DNA of 64,000 bases from contig NC_079414.1 in NCBI RefSeq assembly GCF_026213295.1, positions 11,534,362-11,598,361 of the forward strand, given 5' to 3'. This DNA is from Gadus chalcogrammus. Its lineage: Eukaryota > Chordata > Actinopteri > Gadiformes > Gadidae. Positions 13,095 to 23,934 of the stretch are shown here, piece by piece. Under the pieces are notes generated by a model. That model had not been told where the DNA came from and did not search any database. It saw nothing but the letters and a program-made list of their open reading frames with translations. Numbering within the stretch: the first letter of the stretch is position 1; each line of letters begins with the position of its first letter. The translations under genes were made by a program, and so were the position numbers.

Positions 13095-13400
13095 AGATAA
13101 ACGGGTCCCAAACGGACCCGGGCCAGATGAGCCAGGATCTTTATGAGTCCGTTGCGGTTCCGCGGCGGATGTCTGTATACATTTGCGGGTCCCAAACGGA
13201 CCCCCAACGGACCCCCAGCGGGTCCCAAACGGACCCGCCACGGAGGTAAGGTTTTAATCGCGGATCCGGAGCGGATGCGGCGCGGAGCCACTGCGGATCC
13301 GCGATCCGCCTTCGTAGCGGATCCGTCCCTGAGTGCAAGTGAACTCCGATACGGGTCCGTTTCGCGGGTCCGTTCCGGAAGCCGCAACCTCCGCGGAGTC
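13095..13400. repeat. GC-rich, self-complementary repeat block (CGGATCCG / GGGTCC-GGACCC motifs)
   Basis: The block is built from short alternating motifs such as CGGGTCCCAAACGGACCC and GCGGATCCG that pair with each other in inverted orientation, so strong hairpins are expected. It is much more GC-rich than its surroundings and contains many CpG. Overlapping ORFs on both strands follow from the composition. It lies 330 bp upstream of the Merlin gene; a promoter or terminal role is only a guess. Confidence 0.6.
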
Positions 13401-13729
13401 CTTTTGCTGTGTGGGTAGTGCCTGTTACCGTAAAGCAGGTAATAGACCAATACCTGCAGTGCAGTGCACTGAAGACTTAACGCATTCATGTACAACTTTA
13501 AAACAAACTATGCATCCAGATAAGAGAAGCAAAAGAGGAAATTATTCAAATGATGCATGGCTTGTTATCGTGTCACTTTTCTTCGTACAATTTCTTCAAC
13601 AAGTGATATATATATATTATTTTTTTGCGACAGTATTGGTGTAATTACGGTAAATTCAAGATTGCCGCCTAATTTTAAGCGCTATTCTGTGCTGTGGGTA
13701 GAAAGGAGACATCGAGGCAGTAAAGCACG

Positions 13730-16063
13730 ATGACAAGATTATTACTAGGACTTTTGAGAAACAGTCGGCGCCCCGACACTACAGAAAACAAAAGAAAAGC
13801 TGTGAAATGGATGTGTAAATGGGGACTATTGAAAAGCAATATAACCTGCGCAAGATGCAATGGCAAGATGCATCTGAAGAAATCTAGATGCAGCGATGGA
13901 TTTCACAGGTAAGATGGGCTCTATTCAAATATCATAATCAGTAACGTTACTGACTAGTCAAGACTATAATTGGTGATAATTTTTTCCTTCTTTAGGGTCT
14001 GTAATCGTCATAAAAACCACCTGCTGTCAGTACGACATGGAACAATATTCTCAAAATCCCACATTCCTTTGGCAAAATGGCTCGAATTCATACACAGGTA
14101 GGCACGAAATTAATATGTGCGCTCTGACTCTGTTATCTCATTCTGTGTTAATGCATGTAAAAAAATAAAAGTCACCCTGGTTAAAAGATATCCCTAGGAA
14201 CTTTCATGTTTTGATGGAATGAAGACTTTTTTGTGAATAGTTTTAGGCAAATTACTTTAGAAATGTATTTAAAATTCTTCCGTTTTTTGTTTTGATATAG
14301 GCCTAGGCTAGCTGTCATTTTCATAGGCTAAATAATGAGGAGTGATATTTGCTAAGGTGGAAGAAGGGAAAAATGTACAGAATTTTTATTAAATCTTGTT
14401 GCTGATTTTCTGTCTGAATTTTCAAACTACCAAGTATATTCTAAATGCTTTGCTCTTCCTGAGAGGAATAGTATACTGTAACTAAAAACTCAAATATCTG
14501 CTTTAGCAATTAGGCTGCGGGCCAGAAGAGTCCGTAGTGCACCTTAATTTCCAACTAAACCAACTTCATTTTCAAATTTCAACCATGCTGAATTTGAATG
14601 TCAAGAAAGATTGAACATTTTGGGATGTGCTCCCTGTTCCAGCCCCATGTGTATATTACTTAATTACCTATGTATTAGTTCACAGTATGTCTTCAATATA
14701 ATTTACTTTTCTTAAGGTTTGCAGAAGGTTTGCGGTTGAAACAACTGGACATGATCTGTGATGGTATAGCAGCAAGCTCAAGGACATTGTCCAGAATGAC
14801 CCAAAAACTCAGGGAGGTTGGTGAATGATGCAATATTGATTCAAACAAGTCAGAGACCACAAGACTTACAGTACAGAATTAATACTATATTTTACTTATT
14901 CAGTGGCTGATAGCTGATACATAAAAAAAAAAGAATTACGTATAATACACATAGAACTCCATTCATAAGTACTACTTCAATTTAACATATTTGGAAAAGA
15001 TTTTTCAATTACGTTGTAGTATATTGATTTTTTACTTCTGTTTTCACAGGTTTGCGTGGCTGCCGTCAAACGCCTCAGGAAGAGAGGGATGAGGATTGGA
15101 GGTCGCCATCGATTTGTTGCGATTGATGAAAGCAAATTTGCTCACAAACGAAAGGTACAGTAGATAGTGTGTTTGTTCACAACCCACCCCATCCTACTTT
15201 CCTTTTCCATTTTGGTGCAAAAGATTACCATCCTAAATGAAATCACATGGGACGATACTTTCGATACAATGGACCCTAGTTTGGTAGATCAAGGCGCGCC
15301 GAGATGGGAGTGGCGGCGCAGGAGGGGGAAGTGTCACATATTAAGTAGGTTTCCACAGCTTCAGTTCAGGCCCGTTCTAATGGAATAAATAATCACAACA
15401 ACCACTATTCAATGCAACGATCTTAATCAGCACATACATTATATCTATATTGATTGTACCGTCACATCTGATGTCAGATCAAATTGCAATGTTTTGCATT
15501 AGTATTTCTTAAAGGAGCATGAGGGTTACATAACCACATAGTCAAAACAACAAAGAACATTATGTCACATTGTATTTGTTTTGTTTTTTTGTTTGTAGTA
15601 TCATCGTGGCCGTTGCGGCTACACTTGGAGGCGTTCTCACACCTGGGTCTTTGGGATGTTGGAAGTGGAGGAGGAATCTAGGACACCCATCCTGAAACTA
15701 GTGAGGAACCGCCGCGGGACAACCCTCTTGCGCCAAATCCGAAGGCATGTCAGGAGGAATGCCAACATTGTCTCTGATGAGTGGCGCGCTTACAAGGACC
15801 GCCTTGCCCAGTATGGGTACAAACAATTTAGTGTTTGCCATAAGCAGAATTTTGTGAACCCACAAACTGGAGCCCATACCCAGCACATAGAGCGGGCATG
15901 GCAGATATACAAACAACAAATATGGCGCCTGAGAGGTAATAGAACAAAAGAATCACTCAAAATACACCTACAGATGATTGAGTGGTATTACTGGCTGGCG
16001 ATTCGACATCACGGTGGCGTTTTGGGTCGACTGGTGCATGACATAAAGAAAGCACAAAAGTAA
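13730..16063 (+). CDS. Merlin-type (IS1595/ISXO2-like) DDE transposase, five exons, apparently intact
   Basis: Exons 13730-13908, 13996-14097, 14717-14816, 15050-15154 and 15599-16063 join in phase into 317 codons including TAA at 16061. Acceptors are canonical. The third donor (GAG followed by GTTGGT) is weak but keeps the frame. The N-terminus has a zinc-ribbon-like pattern (CARCNGKMHLKKSRC, then VCNRHKNHLL). The catalytic ISXO2-like core follows: AIDESKFAHKRKYHRGR gives the first Asp/Glu region; IVSDEWRAYK gives the second Asp; GAHTQHIERAW gives the final Glu. This order and spacing are diagnostic of Merlin, the eukaryotic relative of bacterial IS1016/IS1595. AATAAA occurs near 16295. Terminal inverted repeats and target duplication could not be identified, so the element edges are unknown. 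No disabling lesion is seen, so activity, or domestication, is possible. Confidence 0.82.
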
Positions 16064-16336
16064 TCACTTTTGACAGTCAGTCATGACAGACATGTTTCTT
16101 CCATTTTATTTTTATTTTTCATAAATAGTTACTGTCTGTTCTTTATTGAATGTCATTATGCATGAGCATGCATGTTATGAATATTATGGTATTGTTTAGT
16201 TCCTGAGTGGGTGGGTGTTGGGCAGAAGAGGTCCTGTTTCTAAGCAAATTATAACGTGTATGATGTTGTGACAACCAGTTCATATGTTTGAGAAAATAAA
16301 ATTGTCAATGTTAATGATAATGATAATAAAAACTTT

Positions 16337-16640
16337 GTCATAATGATGTCATAACAGTCAGTTTATCCTTCATGATATGTTAATGACAGATCAAAATGCT
16401 ACCACTTTACTTTAGGTCAAAGAATTTCTTCATTACATTGTCATAATGATGTCATGACAGTCAGTTTATCCTTCATGATATGTTAATGACAGATCAAAAT
16501 GCTACCACTTTACTTTAGGTCAAAGAATTTTGTCATTACATTGTCATAATGATGTCATTACAGTCAGTTCATCCTTCCTGATATGGTAATGACAGACAAT
16601 GTCATGTCACTCTTATGACGGTACCTTCAAGTAAAGTGTT
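16337..16640. repeat. 103-bp tandem repeat, about 2.6 copies, with a MITE-like end
   Basis: Copies begin GTCATAATGATGTCAT at 16337, 16440 and 16543, and each full unit carries CTACCACTTTACTTTAGGTC. The block ends with AAGTAAAGTGTTACC, a typical edge of fish DNA-transposon repeats. No target duplication was found. Confidence 0.8.
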
Positions 16641-16643
16641 ACC

Positions 16644-17219
16644 CTTTATTCTGGGTGGAAATAGTAACGTAGTTACGTCATTAAATGCGTTTATGGAAAC
16701 ATTTCTAGCGAGAAATGTGCATTTTACTTTCATAATGTTCGCTCGGTGAATGTGAAGGATGTTTGGTTTGATAGTTATGACGAAGAGGGAACGCTCCGTT
16801 CACTTGCATGGACAGAGTCTCTGGATGCTTAGCAACCTCAACGTCTTGGCGGACTATATATCTGCTGATCAACACTACGAATGCTGGAAACACACCAGAC
16901 ACACCATGTGAAGTTATTTAACCAGATTATTGTTATTTATATCCGAGATTATTTAATCTAACCCGATCTAAACTCTATCATGCACCCAAACACGGCGGCG
17001 TTTGGGTTTCCTACCTCGGACTCCAGCGCAGCCACGGCCGACATCTTTCTTTATTCTGGGTGGAAATAGTTACATAGTTACGCCATTAAATGCGTTTATG
17101 GAAACATTTTTAGCGAGAAATGTGCATTTTACTTTCATAATGTTCGCTCAGTGAATGTGAAGGATGTTTGGTTTGATAGTTATGACGAAGAGGGAACGCT
17201 CCGTTCACTTGCATGGACA
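16644..17219. repeat. Pair of about 170-bp direct repeats (16644-16813 and 17048-17219)
   Basis: Both copies run from CTTTATTCTGGGTGGAAATA to CACTTGCATGGACA with only a few mismatches. They are separated by about 235 bp of unrelated sequence. They could be solo terminal repeats of a small element or two insertions of one short repeat. There is no tRNA primer site or retroviral coding between them. Confidence 0.75.
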
Positions 17220-17515
17220 TGGACTCATCTAGCTGCGTTGGCGCGTTGACGCGTTGGAAGCGTTGAACCACCACACACTGGTCAAGCGTCAGGTTAGGCG
17301 CGTTACTCGCGTTATCCAACGCGGTTGGTGTGGCCGCACCATAAAAAGTTTAATTTTTTGAACTCCGCGCGTAGGCGCGTAGGTGCGTATATATACGCAG
17401 CTAACGCGGCTAAAATGTTGCTTTAGCGCATGTAACGCATCTACGCAGCTCATACACGCGTAAACCAATGGTTCCCTATGGAAAAATTCCCGATTTTATA
17501 CGCGTCGTACGCGGG
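17220..17515. repeat. CpG-rich GCG/CGTT repeat, host of the Harbinger insertion
   Basis: This segment is rich in GCGTT and ACGCG words. AACGCGGTTGGTGTGGCCG occurs at 17318 and again at 19803, just past the right end of the Harbinger element. It is the older repeat into which that element inserted. Confidence 0.45.
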
Positions 17516-17669
17516 TAAAGGCCTCCACACACCGGCGCCGCAGCGCAGCGTATTTTACGCGCGTCAAAAGCACGCCCCTAGCACCAACAGGAGGCGGCGC
17601 GACGGCCGCGCTGCAGTATAAAATCAGGAAGTCACCTGTCAATCAACCGCAGCAAAGACACGAAACGCA

Positions 17670-18322
17670 ATGGGTGAGTAGCCTATTGTAGCCTAGTTTA
17701 TTTATTTTCCATCTTTTTGGCTGAATAATTGGAAAAATGTAGGCTAATCTGCGCAGTGAAAGTATGTTTTCAAGCATCAGATCAACTTAGTTTGTAGGGC
17801 ACTTTATCGTTTTATTTACTGTCATTTCTTATTTATTTTATATTTTGCAATTATTCATCTACTGCATCAACAATCTCAATAACTGCAGGACCTTCTATTA
17901 AGCCTTTTTAGTATATAGTGCAGTCACCTTTTAAGGCCAATTGTTATTGTGTGTATTTATTGTATTGAGCTCCTGGATGGCTTTATTGATCCCCATTGGG
18001 ACCAATACAGTATCTATCTATCTATCCATCTATCTATCCTTAACATAGCCACACATTTACATGCATGCAGCCAGTAGTTATCCATTTTAATTGAGCAAGC
18101 TCTTTTACATTTTATTGAGTTTTTTTTATTTCAACAGAACAAATAACTGTTGCCAGACAGAGGGGGGCTGCCCTTCTTCTCCTGCAAGGAGCAAGGAGAA
18201 GACGAAGGGTTTGGGTGCACCCCATCAATGAACGGAGACAAGAACAGGGGGTATGCCACAATCTGGTCCAGGAGCTCCGTGCAGATCCTGAGAGGCACGC
18301 CAATATTTCAATTTGCTACTAA
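17670..18322 (+). pseudogene. HARBI1-like transposase, first two exons only
   Basis: A four-base first exon (ATGG, 17670-17673) precedes GTGAGT. The second exon starts after TTTCAACAG at 18138. The joined frame begins MEQITVARQRGAALLLLQ and continues with a basic run and WVHPINERRQEQGVCHNLVQ, then ELRADPERH. This is the conserved N-terminus of fish HARBI1-type transposases. The frame stops at 18320-18322 and no DDE exons follow before the right end, so the copy cannot encode an active transposase. Confidence 0.78.
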
Positions 18323-18589
18323 GTGTGCAATGGCAGAACCATATGGTGCAGCCTATATGATGACCTATAAACTAGTTATTATCCCTCTCTGGTATACTCT
18401 TTTGCATATATATACTTTTTTTTTATTCCTCGGGATAAATACAGTGATGTTATTGCTGTGCTGGATTCAGTAGCCAGTGTATTTTATTTGAGTGCTCGAG
18501 ACACTTAATGTTATTTTTCCCTAAATCCAGAGAGACAGTTAATACATGATCTGATACCAGAGAGACAGTTAATACATGACAATGCATTT

Positions 18590-18725
18590 TTGAGCTTTGC
18601 CTGTGTTTCCTTTTACTGATCTATTTTATTGTATGAGAATGTTTCTATGTGAAGCACTTTGAGTCTGCTTCATGTATTAAAAGTGCTATATGAATGAAGT
18701 TGCCTTGCCTTAAATAAAAAAATAT
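18590..18725 (+). mobile_element. LINE 3'-tail fragment
   Basis: AAGCACTTTGAGTCTGCTTC followed by AAAGTGCTATATGAATGAAG and an AT-rich end is a common 3' tail of fish LINE/SINE elements. Only the tail is present. A second tail-like word (ATGGCTTTATTGATCCCCAT with a TCTA repeat) lies at 17977-18038. Confidence 0.55.
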
Positions 18726-18842
18726 ATATTACAAGTAATCTGGTTTCTACCTACATGGTGTGATTATATGTGACTTGATTTCGTCTATTTCCCATTATGG
18801 TTAATGGTTTGGGTACTTAGTCCACCATTGTTGATTTCTCAC

Positions 18843-18975
18843 CTGAAGATCCAATCTCCAGAGCTATGGCTCGCCAGGCAATGACCTTTTTGGAGTTGTC
18901 TTTGTAACGACGGGAACTTTGGTCATACAATTCGACATATTTTTCCACCTCGACGACCAGTCTCTCATCGTCCAT
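18843..18975 (-). pseudogene. MADF-domain DNA-binding protein, first exon only (Harbinger second gene)
   Basis: Read on the minus strand from ATG at 18975, the exon encodes MDDERLVVEVEKYVELYDQS, then a Tyr-Lys-Asp segment and VIAWRAIALEIG, ending at a GTGAGA donor. The pattern (hydrophobic helix, E--YDQS, YKD, W--IA-E) is a MADF domain. PIF/Harbinger elements encode such a Myb/MADF partner, which is needed for nuclear import and end recognition in studied members. Downstream exons are not recognisable, in keeping with an internal deletion. Confidence 0.75.
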
Positions 18976-19116
18976 TCTCGTAATTGTTTATCACAAACGA
19001 AAGAGGGCAACATCCAGTGGTGAGGGGTAGATATGGAGGTGCCTACGGGACCCGGGATGTACAAACCAGCTTTTACAAAGCGCTTTTTCAGGGGCGGCGA
19101 CGCTCGGGAATAGAAC

Positions 19117-19666
19117 ATTGGGTGTGTTCGAAACCGCCTACTTGCTTACTGCTTACTACCTACTAAATATTTGGCTTACTTCTCGAATCCTTAAATAATA
19201 ATTGAGTACTCCATTTGAGTAATCGACGTTCAGAAGACCGTCCTTACTTAACCACCTCAGATGACGTGAATCAAATGACGTGTCAATAACCTACCGGCCG
19301 GGCGCCGTTAATAAATGTTATAAATAAATATATAAACGTCACGTTTAACGTCACAGTACACCTTCAACCTAAGGATTTGCGGTGATATGTTAAAACAATT
19401 ATTAAACAATTATTAAAAGCACTGCTGCTGCGGCTCCCCGTTTAGCGCCATTGCTTCCACTGTTCTTTTGAATAGACGCAGTGCATTCTGGGGCAGTTGA
19501 GTACGTCTAGTAAGCTAGCGATGCTTACTCAAAATCTTTCCGGAAGTAGAAGACATTCGGATACTACTCGCTTACCTAAACTCGCTTACTAAGTTCTCGC
19601 TTACTCAATTTGACGTCATAGTTAGTACGAGTAGTAAGCAAGTACGCGGTTTCGAACACACCCATT
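19117..19666. mobile_element. 544-bp MITE, 19120-19663, with ATT duplication
   Basis: GGGTGTGTTCGAAACCGC at 19120 pairs with GCGGTTTCGAACACACCC ending at 19663. The inverted match continues into CTTGCTTACT-type repeats on both arms. Flanking ATT is present on both sides. The 3-bp duplication is of PIF/Harbinger size but is not the usual TWA. No coding content. Confidence 0.8.
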
Positions 19667-19859
19667 GTCTCGAAGAGTAGTTGGGCGGCGCGGCGCGGAA
19701 CGCTGCCGCGCGGCTAGTCGGCGCCGGTGTGTGCTAGTACACCCGGAATAATGGGGGCAGAGTTTTTGACGCGACGCTGCGGCGCCGGTGTGTGGAGGCC
19801 TTAACGCGGTTGGTGTGGCCGTACCTTTAGCTCTGCGAGTGTGTCGCTGCCTTTGTCTT

Positions 19860-20075
19860 GATGTATGGTGTGTGCGTGTGTGTGTGCGTGCGTGTGTTTG
19901 CGCTTCCGTGTATGTGGCGCTGCATTTGTCTTTACGTGCGGTGTGTGCGCGTGTGTGGGTTTGTGTGGGTGTGTGTGTGTGTTTGTGACGTGTGTGTTTC
20001 CATGTATGTTCGTGCGCATGTGCGTGTGTGTGTATGCGGTGTGTATGTGTGTGCTTGTTTACTTATGTTTGCTTA
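19860..20075. repeat. Degenerate TG-rich simple repeat
   Basis: Imperfect TGTG/TGCG runs with interruptions. The Cys/Val-rich ORFs across it are artefacts. Confidence 0.9.
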
Positions 20076-20175
20076 GTGTCTATATTGTATACTTTCTATA
20101 TTGTATATGTCTACCCGTCTGAGAGAGTGAACACCAACCGATGTCAAATTCCCTGTATGTGAGCATACATGGCCA

Positions 20176-20620
20176 TTAAAGGGTAATTCCTAGGGATGGG
20201 CAAAATGATTCTTTTCCGGGAACTAGTTCTTTCAGTTCAGTTCACAATAACGATTTGTTTATTTGATTCGTTCGTTACGTCAGGTTACGTCATTTGGTGT
20301 CTGCCCTAAAAAAGGCTAAAAGTAGCCTGACAATTCTTTGGTAGTATAATCATATAAAACGAGGCATTGAGAACTTCGTAAGCGTACAGATTGTTTATTA
20401 AAAATAAAAATGTATACACACCATACCATCGCCGGCATTTTCAGAAATCTAAACCCTGGCCGGAGTTTATCATTTCTAAAAACTCCGGCCAAAGTGGAGA
20501 TTTCTGAAAACGCTGGTTATGTGTTGTCGTGTCAACGGGGAGAAACAGGATTTTAGGTTCTGAAGCGTCACATTATGCGCCAGGAAATGCTTAACGTCAT
20601 ATGAGCGCCCTATGTTTGCA
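20176..20620. mobile_element. Truncated copy of the TTAA foldback family
   Basis: TTAA then AGGGTAATTCC at 20176-20190 matches the end of the intact element at 30551. The segment 20313-20430, with AAAACGAGGCATTGAGAACT, matches both arms of that element. A stretch starting TAGGGATGGGCAAAATGATT (20191 onward) looks inserted. An inverted pair around CTCCGGCC (20455-20500) marks a hairpin. The right end is not recognisable. Confidence 0.6.
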
Positions 20621-20624
20621 GTTT

Positions 20625-21702
20625 GTTTGTTACAGGAAGACGCTCGTGGTATTTGTTGTTGTTGATTCTGAGGATACTGATTGGCTTGCATGGCCCATAG
20701 GTTTGGCATAGTTATAATGGCGCTCGACAGCGTATTTATGCGTTTTGATGTCAACGACAACTTTTTTGAAAACGATGTACCCTGCTACGTATAAACGTGG
20801 CCTAACCTTTCGGAATGTCGGAGGGGCGTGGTATAACAAAAAAGTCAGAGAATGGAAGAAAATAAGCTGTGAGAAGAAGCTGAAGAGACTATGTCATGTC
20901 GGAGAAAGCTTCAAGTGAACTTGAAGAACAGTTATACTATTTACCGTTTGCAACCGGGCGTTTGCGTGAGTGTTTGTTTATTTTGTTAAAAGTGTAAACG
21001 AGCGTGCTTTAGAAGTGCAGCTTTTTGCTAAGGGGCTGACGCAAGCCGACCACCAGGACGGGACTGTTTTGCTAGCGGTTACCATAACCAACTGCGTGTA
21101 CCGGAGAGGCCAGGACAAGGACGGACTTAGCCACGTGCTGCTGCCGAGGAGTTGGTGTTGGATGAGCTGTATGAGCTCCAACAAGCTCGCCAATACTGGT
21201 ACCAGTAACTGAACCTTTCAAAAACCCTGGGGTATTAGTATTTAGGGTTATAAGTTGTGTTTTTCATGTGTTCATGAGTCAATCTAAAAGAAAGGGAAAA
21301 AGAGAGCTGAGTTATATTGTTTAGAAATAAAACGGTCTAATATTGCTCTCAAATCTTGTCTTTCCAATGTTTTTTTCATGTTGATTGTATTGTTTCATCT
21401 TGAATAAGGGCTATAGTTACAGGTGAAATACATTGCATGGGAAATGAATGCACTTTACCAGTATAGTTATATTCATAAACTAACCAGGCCTCTTGGCATC
21501 TTAGCCAGAGTCATCCTTAAATTGTGTTTAGTGTACTGTACACCATCCAGAAAATACATTTCGTAGCTCTCACCATTTCACAACCCATGCAGTAACTTTT
21601 ATATGTTAAATGGACATTCAATGAAAGGAATTTAGTCAAAACAGAATTGAGTGAGAGGGCTACACTATTATCGTAAAAGGAGGTTCTGTACTTGCCATAT
21701 CA
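20625..21702. other. No confident gene; a short ORF of unknown nature
   Basis: An ORF at 20970-21212 and overlapping minus-strand frames show no known domain. The remainder is AT-rich non-coding sequence. It may be the decayed 5' part of the unit whose C-terminus is at 21703-22053, but nothing shows this directly. Confidence 0.3.
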
Positions 21703-22053
21703 ATGGAAGTGCCCAATAGGGTTCAAGTTCTGAAGGTGAATTGGGCTAAACACAATGGCTTTGTTTACCGCCCAGGTCTGGTTATTTGTGGCAAAGTTAA
21801 AAATGCAATGCCTCTGTTTTACCAGATCGATTCAGTTCTTATAATACATGAGGAACTGTTGTTCCTCACTTTGCCTTTATGTACAGTTACTTTTCAAGAA
21901 CATTTCCATGCGTATGAAGTGACCACGACCAAGAAAGATTATGTTGTGTTTAATGTCAACAACATGCAGTATCCTAGACCTTTTGATATACAAATGTCAT
22001 ATGGAGTTAATGACACGGCTCTCTTTGTTGTCCCTTATTGCTATCTATGGTGA
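21703..22053 (+). CDS. Unknown 116-residue ORF, probably C-terminal piece of a transposon-linked protein
   Basis: The frame from ATG 21703 to the stop at 22051 encodes alternating hydrophobic and charged segments. These include GLVICGKVKNAMPLFYQID, EELLFLTLPL, FQEHFHAYEVTT and a hydrophobic end. The pattern (G-PLF-KI/QID, a central strand, then F--HFHAYEV) recalls the C-terminal part of uncharacterised multicopy fish proteins found in repeats. I cannot name a family. The ATG is probably internal to a longer exon and no partner exons were found. Function unknown. Confidence 0.4.
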   Translation: MEVPNRVQVLKVNWAKHNGFVYRPGLVICGKVKNAMPLFYQIDSVLIIHEELLFLTLPLCTVTFQEHFHAYEVTTTKKDYVVFNVNNMQYPRPFDIQMSYGVNDTALFVVPYCYLW

Positions 22054-22106
22054 GCATTAAAGCATTGCGCTTTGCAAACGTTATTCATGAGGTTTGGTAA
22101 TAAAAA

Positions 22107-23934
22107 AAAAAAACGCACTCACAGTCTACCACCAAGCCTTACAAACTCCACCCCACTGCCTACAAAGACGCCCTCATCGCCGCCAAGTCTGCCTACCTCT
22201 CCGCCATCTTTTCTGAGCCCTGTCAAAACCCCAGAACCCTCTTCTCCACTGTGAGCAACCTCCTCAAACCTCGGACCAGCACCCCTTCCCAGATCTCTGC
22301 AACTCATTCTTCCAGTTCTTCGCCGACAGAATCACTGCAATCAACCATTAACTCTTCCGTGTACATAACCCCCCTGCACACTCAATGGGCCCTCCCCTAC
22401 CCATCTCTCTGGACCTCCATACACCTCCTCCCCATTGCCGTCTCACCCACTTTGACCTGGTTACCCCTCCTGCACTATCCAAACTTATAGGCTCCTCAAA
22501 ACCTACTACCTGCTCCCTTGACCCCCTCCCCACTCCCCTGCTCAAGTCCTGCCTCCCCGTTCTCTGCCCTTACCTCACTAAGCTCTTCAACTCCTCACTG
22601 TGCCATGGAACTGTCCCCTCTGCCTTCAAACCTGCTGCTGTCACCCTCACCCTCAAGAAACCTGGTCTTGACCCCTCCTCTCTCAGTAACTACCGCCCAA
22701 TCTCCAACCTCCCTTACCTCTCCAAAACCCATGAATGCATCCAACCCACACGCACACAATCCCATCTCCACGCCAATAACCTTTTCGAACCCCTCCAATC
22801 TGGCTTCCGCTCCCTCCACAGCACAGAAACTGCTCTCCTCAAAGTCCTCAATGACCTCCTCACCTCTGCAGACTCTGGTTCCCTCAACTTCCTCATCCTC
22901 CTTGACCTGAGTGCAGCCTTCGATACCGTAAATCACACCATCCTGCTCACCAGACTCAGCAACCTCGGAATCGAAGGAACTGCACTCAGCTGGCTTCACT
23001 CCTACCTCTCCGACAGATCTTACTTCATCTCCCTCCACAACCACACATCTGCCACAGCCACGTCACACAAGGCGTTCCCCAAGGTTCTGTACTTGGCCCC
23101 CTCCTCTTCATCATTTACCTCCTCCCCCTTGGTCAGTTACTCCGCCATTTCTCCATGGACTTCCATTGCTATGCCGACGACACCCAGATTTACATCAGCA
23201 CCAAATCCCCCCACAATCCCCCCCTCTCCCACATTGAATCCTGCCTGTCTTCACTCACCCTCTGGATGCAAAATAACTTCCTGAAACTTAACAGCAACAA
23301 AACTGAACTCATTGGCTCCAAATCCACCCTCAGTAAACTTGCAAACCCCCCCACACTCACTACTGACGGCACCATGGTCTCCCTCTCCCCCAGGCCTGCA
23401 ACCTTGGCGTAATCTTTGATTCCACCCTCTCCCTTGAACCCCACATCCGCCACACTGTCAAAACCTCCTTCTATCACCTCCGTAATATTGCAAAGATCAG
23501 ATCCTCCCTCACACCCCACGCTGCAGAAAGACTCATCCATGCCTTCATCTCCTCCCGCCTTGATTATTGCAATTCACTCCTCGCCGGCATCTCCACCACC
23601 TCCATCAACAGACTCCAACTGGTCCAGAATGCAGCAGCCCGTCTCCTCACTCACACTAAAGCGTGGCACCACGTCAGCCCAGTCCTCAAGAATCTCCACT
23701 GGCTCCCCATCTCACACCGGATCCATTACAAACTCCTGGTCCTCACCTACAAAGCCCACCACCCTTTGGCCCCCCCATATCTCTTTGACCTTCTCTCCCT
23801 CTACCAACCCCCCCGGGCCCTCAGATCCTCCTCATCTGGTCTCCTCTCCACCCACACATCAAAACTCCACAGCATCCCTCACCATCTTCCAGTCCCGTCT
23901 CAAGACTCATCTCTTCTCCTCTGCCTACCCCTAT
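22107..23934 (+). mobile_element. L2-clade LINE, 5'-truncated, reverse transcriptase pseudogene
   Basis: The plus strand carries the C-terminal part of an L2-type ORF2 spread over frames by frameshifts. AYKDALIAAKSAY and NPRTLFSTVSNLL lie before the RT. The RT has [37 protein letters not shown] and YADDTQIYI. The post-RT thumb has RLDYCNSLLAGIS, QLVQNAAARLLT and HWLPI. A poly-A-like run at 22101 marks the truncated left edge. The coding tail stops at 23934 where the ISL2EU element begins; the matching 3' tail is at 29887-30021. Several frameshifts make it inactive. Confidence 0.85.

Larger units (their letters stand above)
17516..19804. mobile_element. PIF/Harbinger element 17519-19801, internally deleted
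   Basis: Inverted ends AGGCCTCCACACACCGGCGC (17519) and its reverse complement (ending 19801) are flanked by TAA on both sides (17516-17518 and 19802-19804). This is the 3-bp TWA duplication typical of PIF/Harbinger. Inside are the starts of the two genes that define the superfamily, placed convergently: a HARBI1-like transposase start (plus, 17670-18322) and a MADF-domain protein start (minus, 18843-18975). The catalytic exons are missing. A LINE-like tail and a 544-bp MITE have inserted into it. Confidence 0.85.

Noticed and set aside
13053..13495. Arg/Pro/Gly-rich ORFs on both strands
   Set aside because: They follow from the GC-rich self-complementary block, which leaves several frames open at once.
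16644..17219. LTR retrotransposon
   Set aside because: The direct repeats lack TG...CA ends, a primer-binding site and any gag-pol between them.
18150..18473. 107-residue ORF in the Harbinger element
   Set aside because: Wrong frame. The conserved HARBI1 N-terminus is in another frame, beginning at the splice acceptor at 18138.
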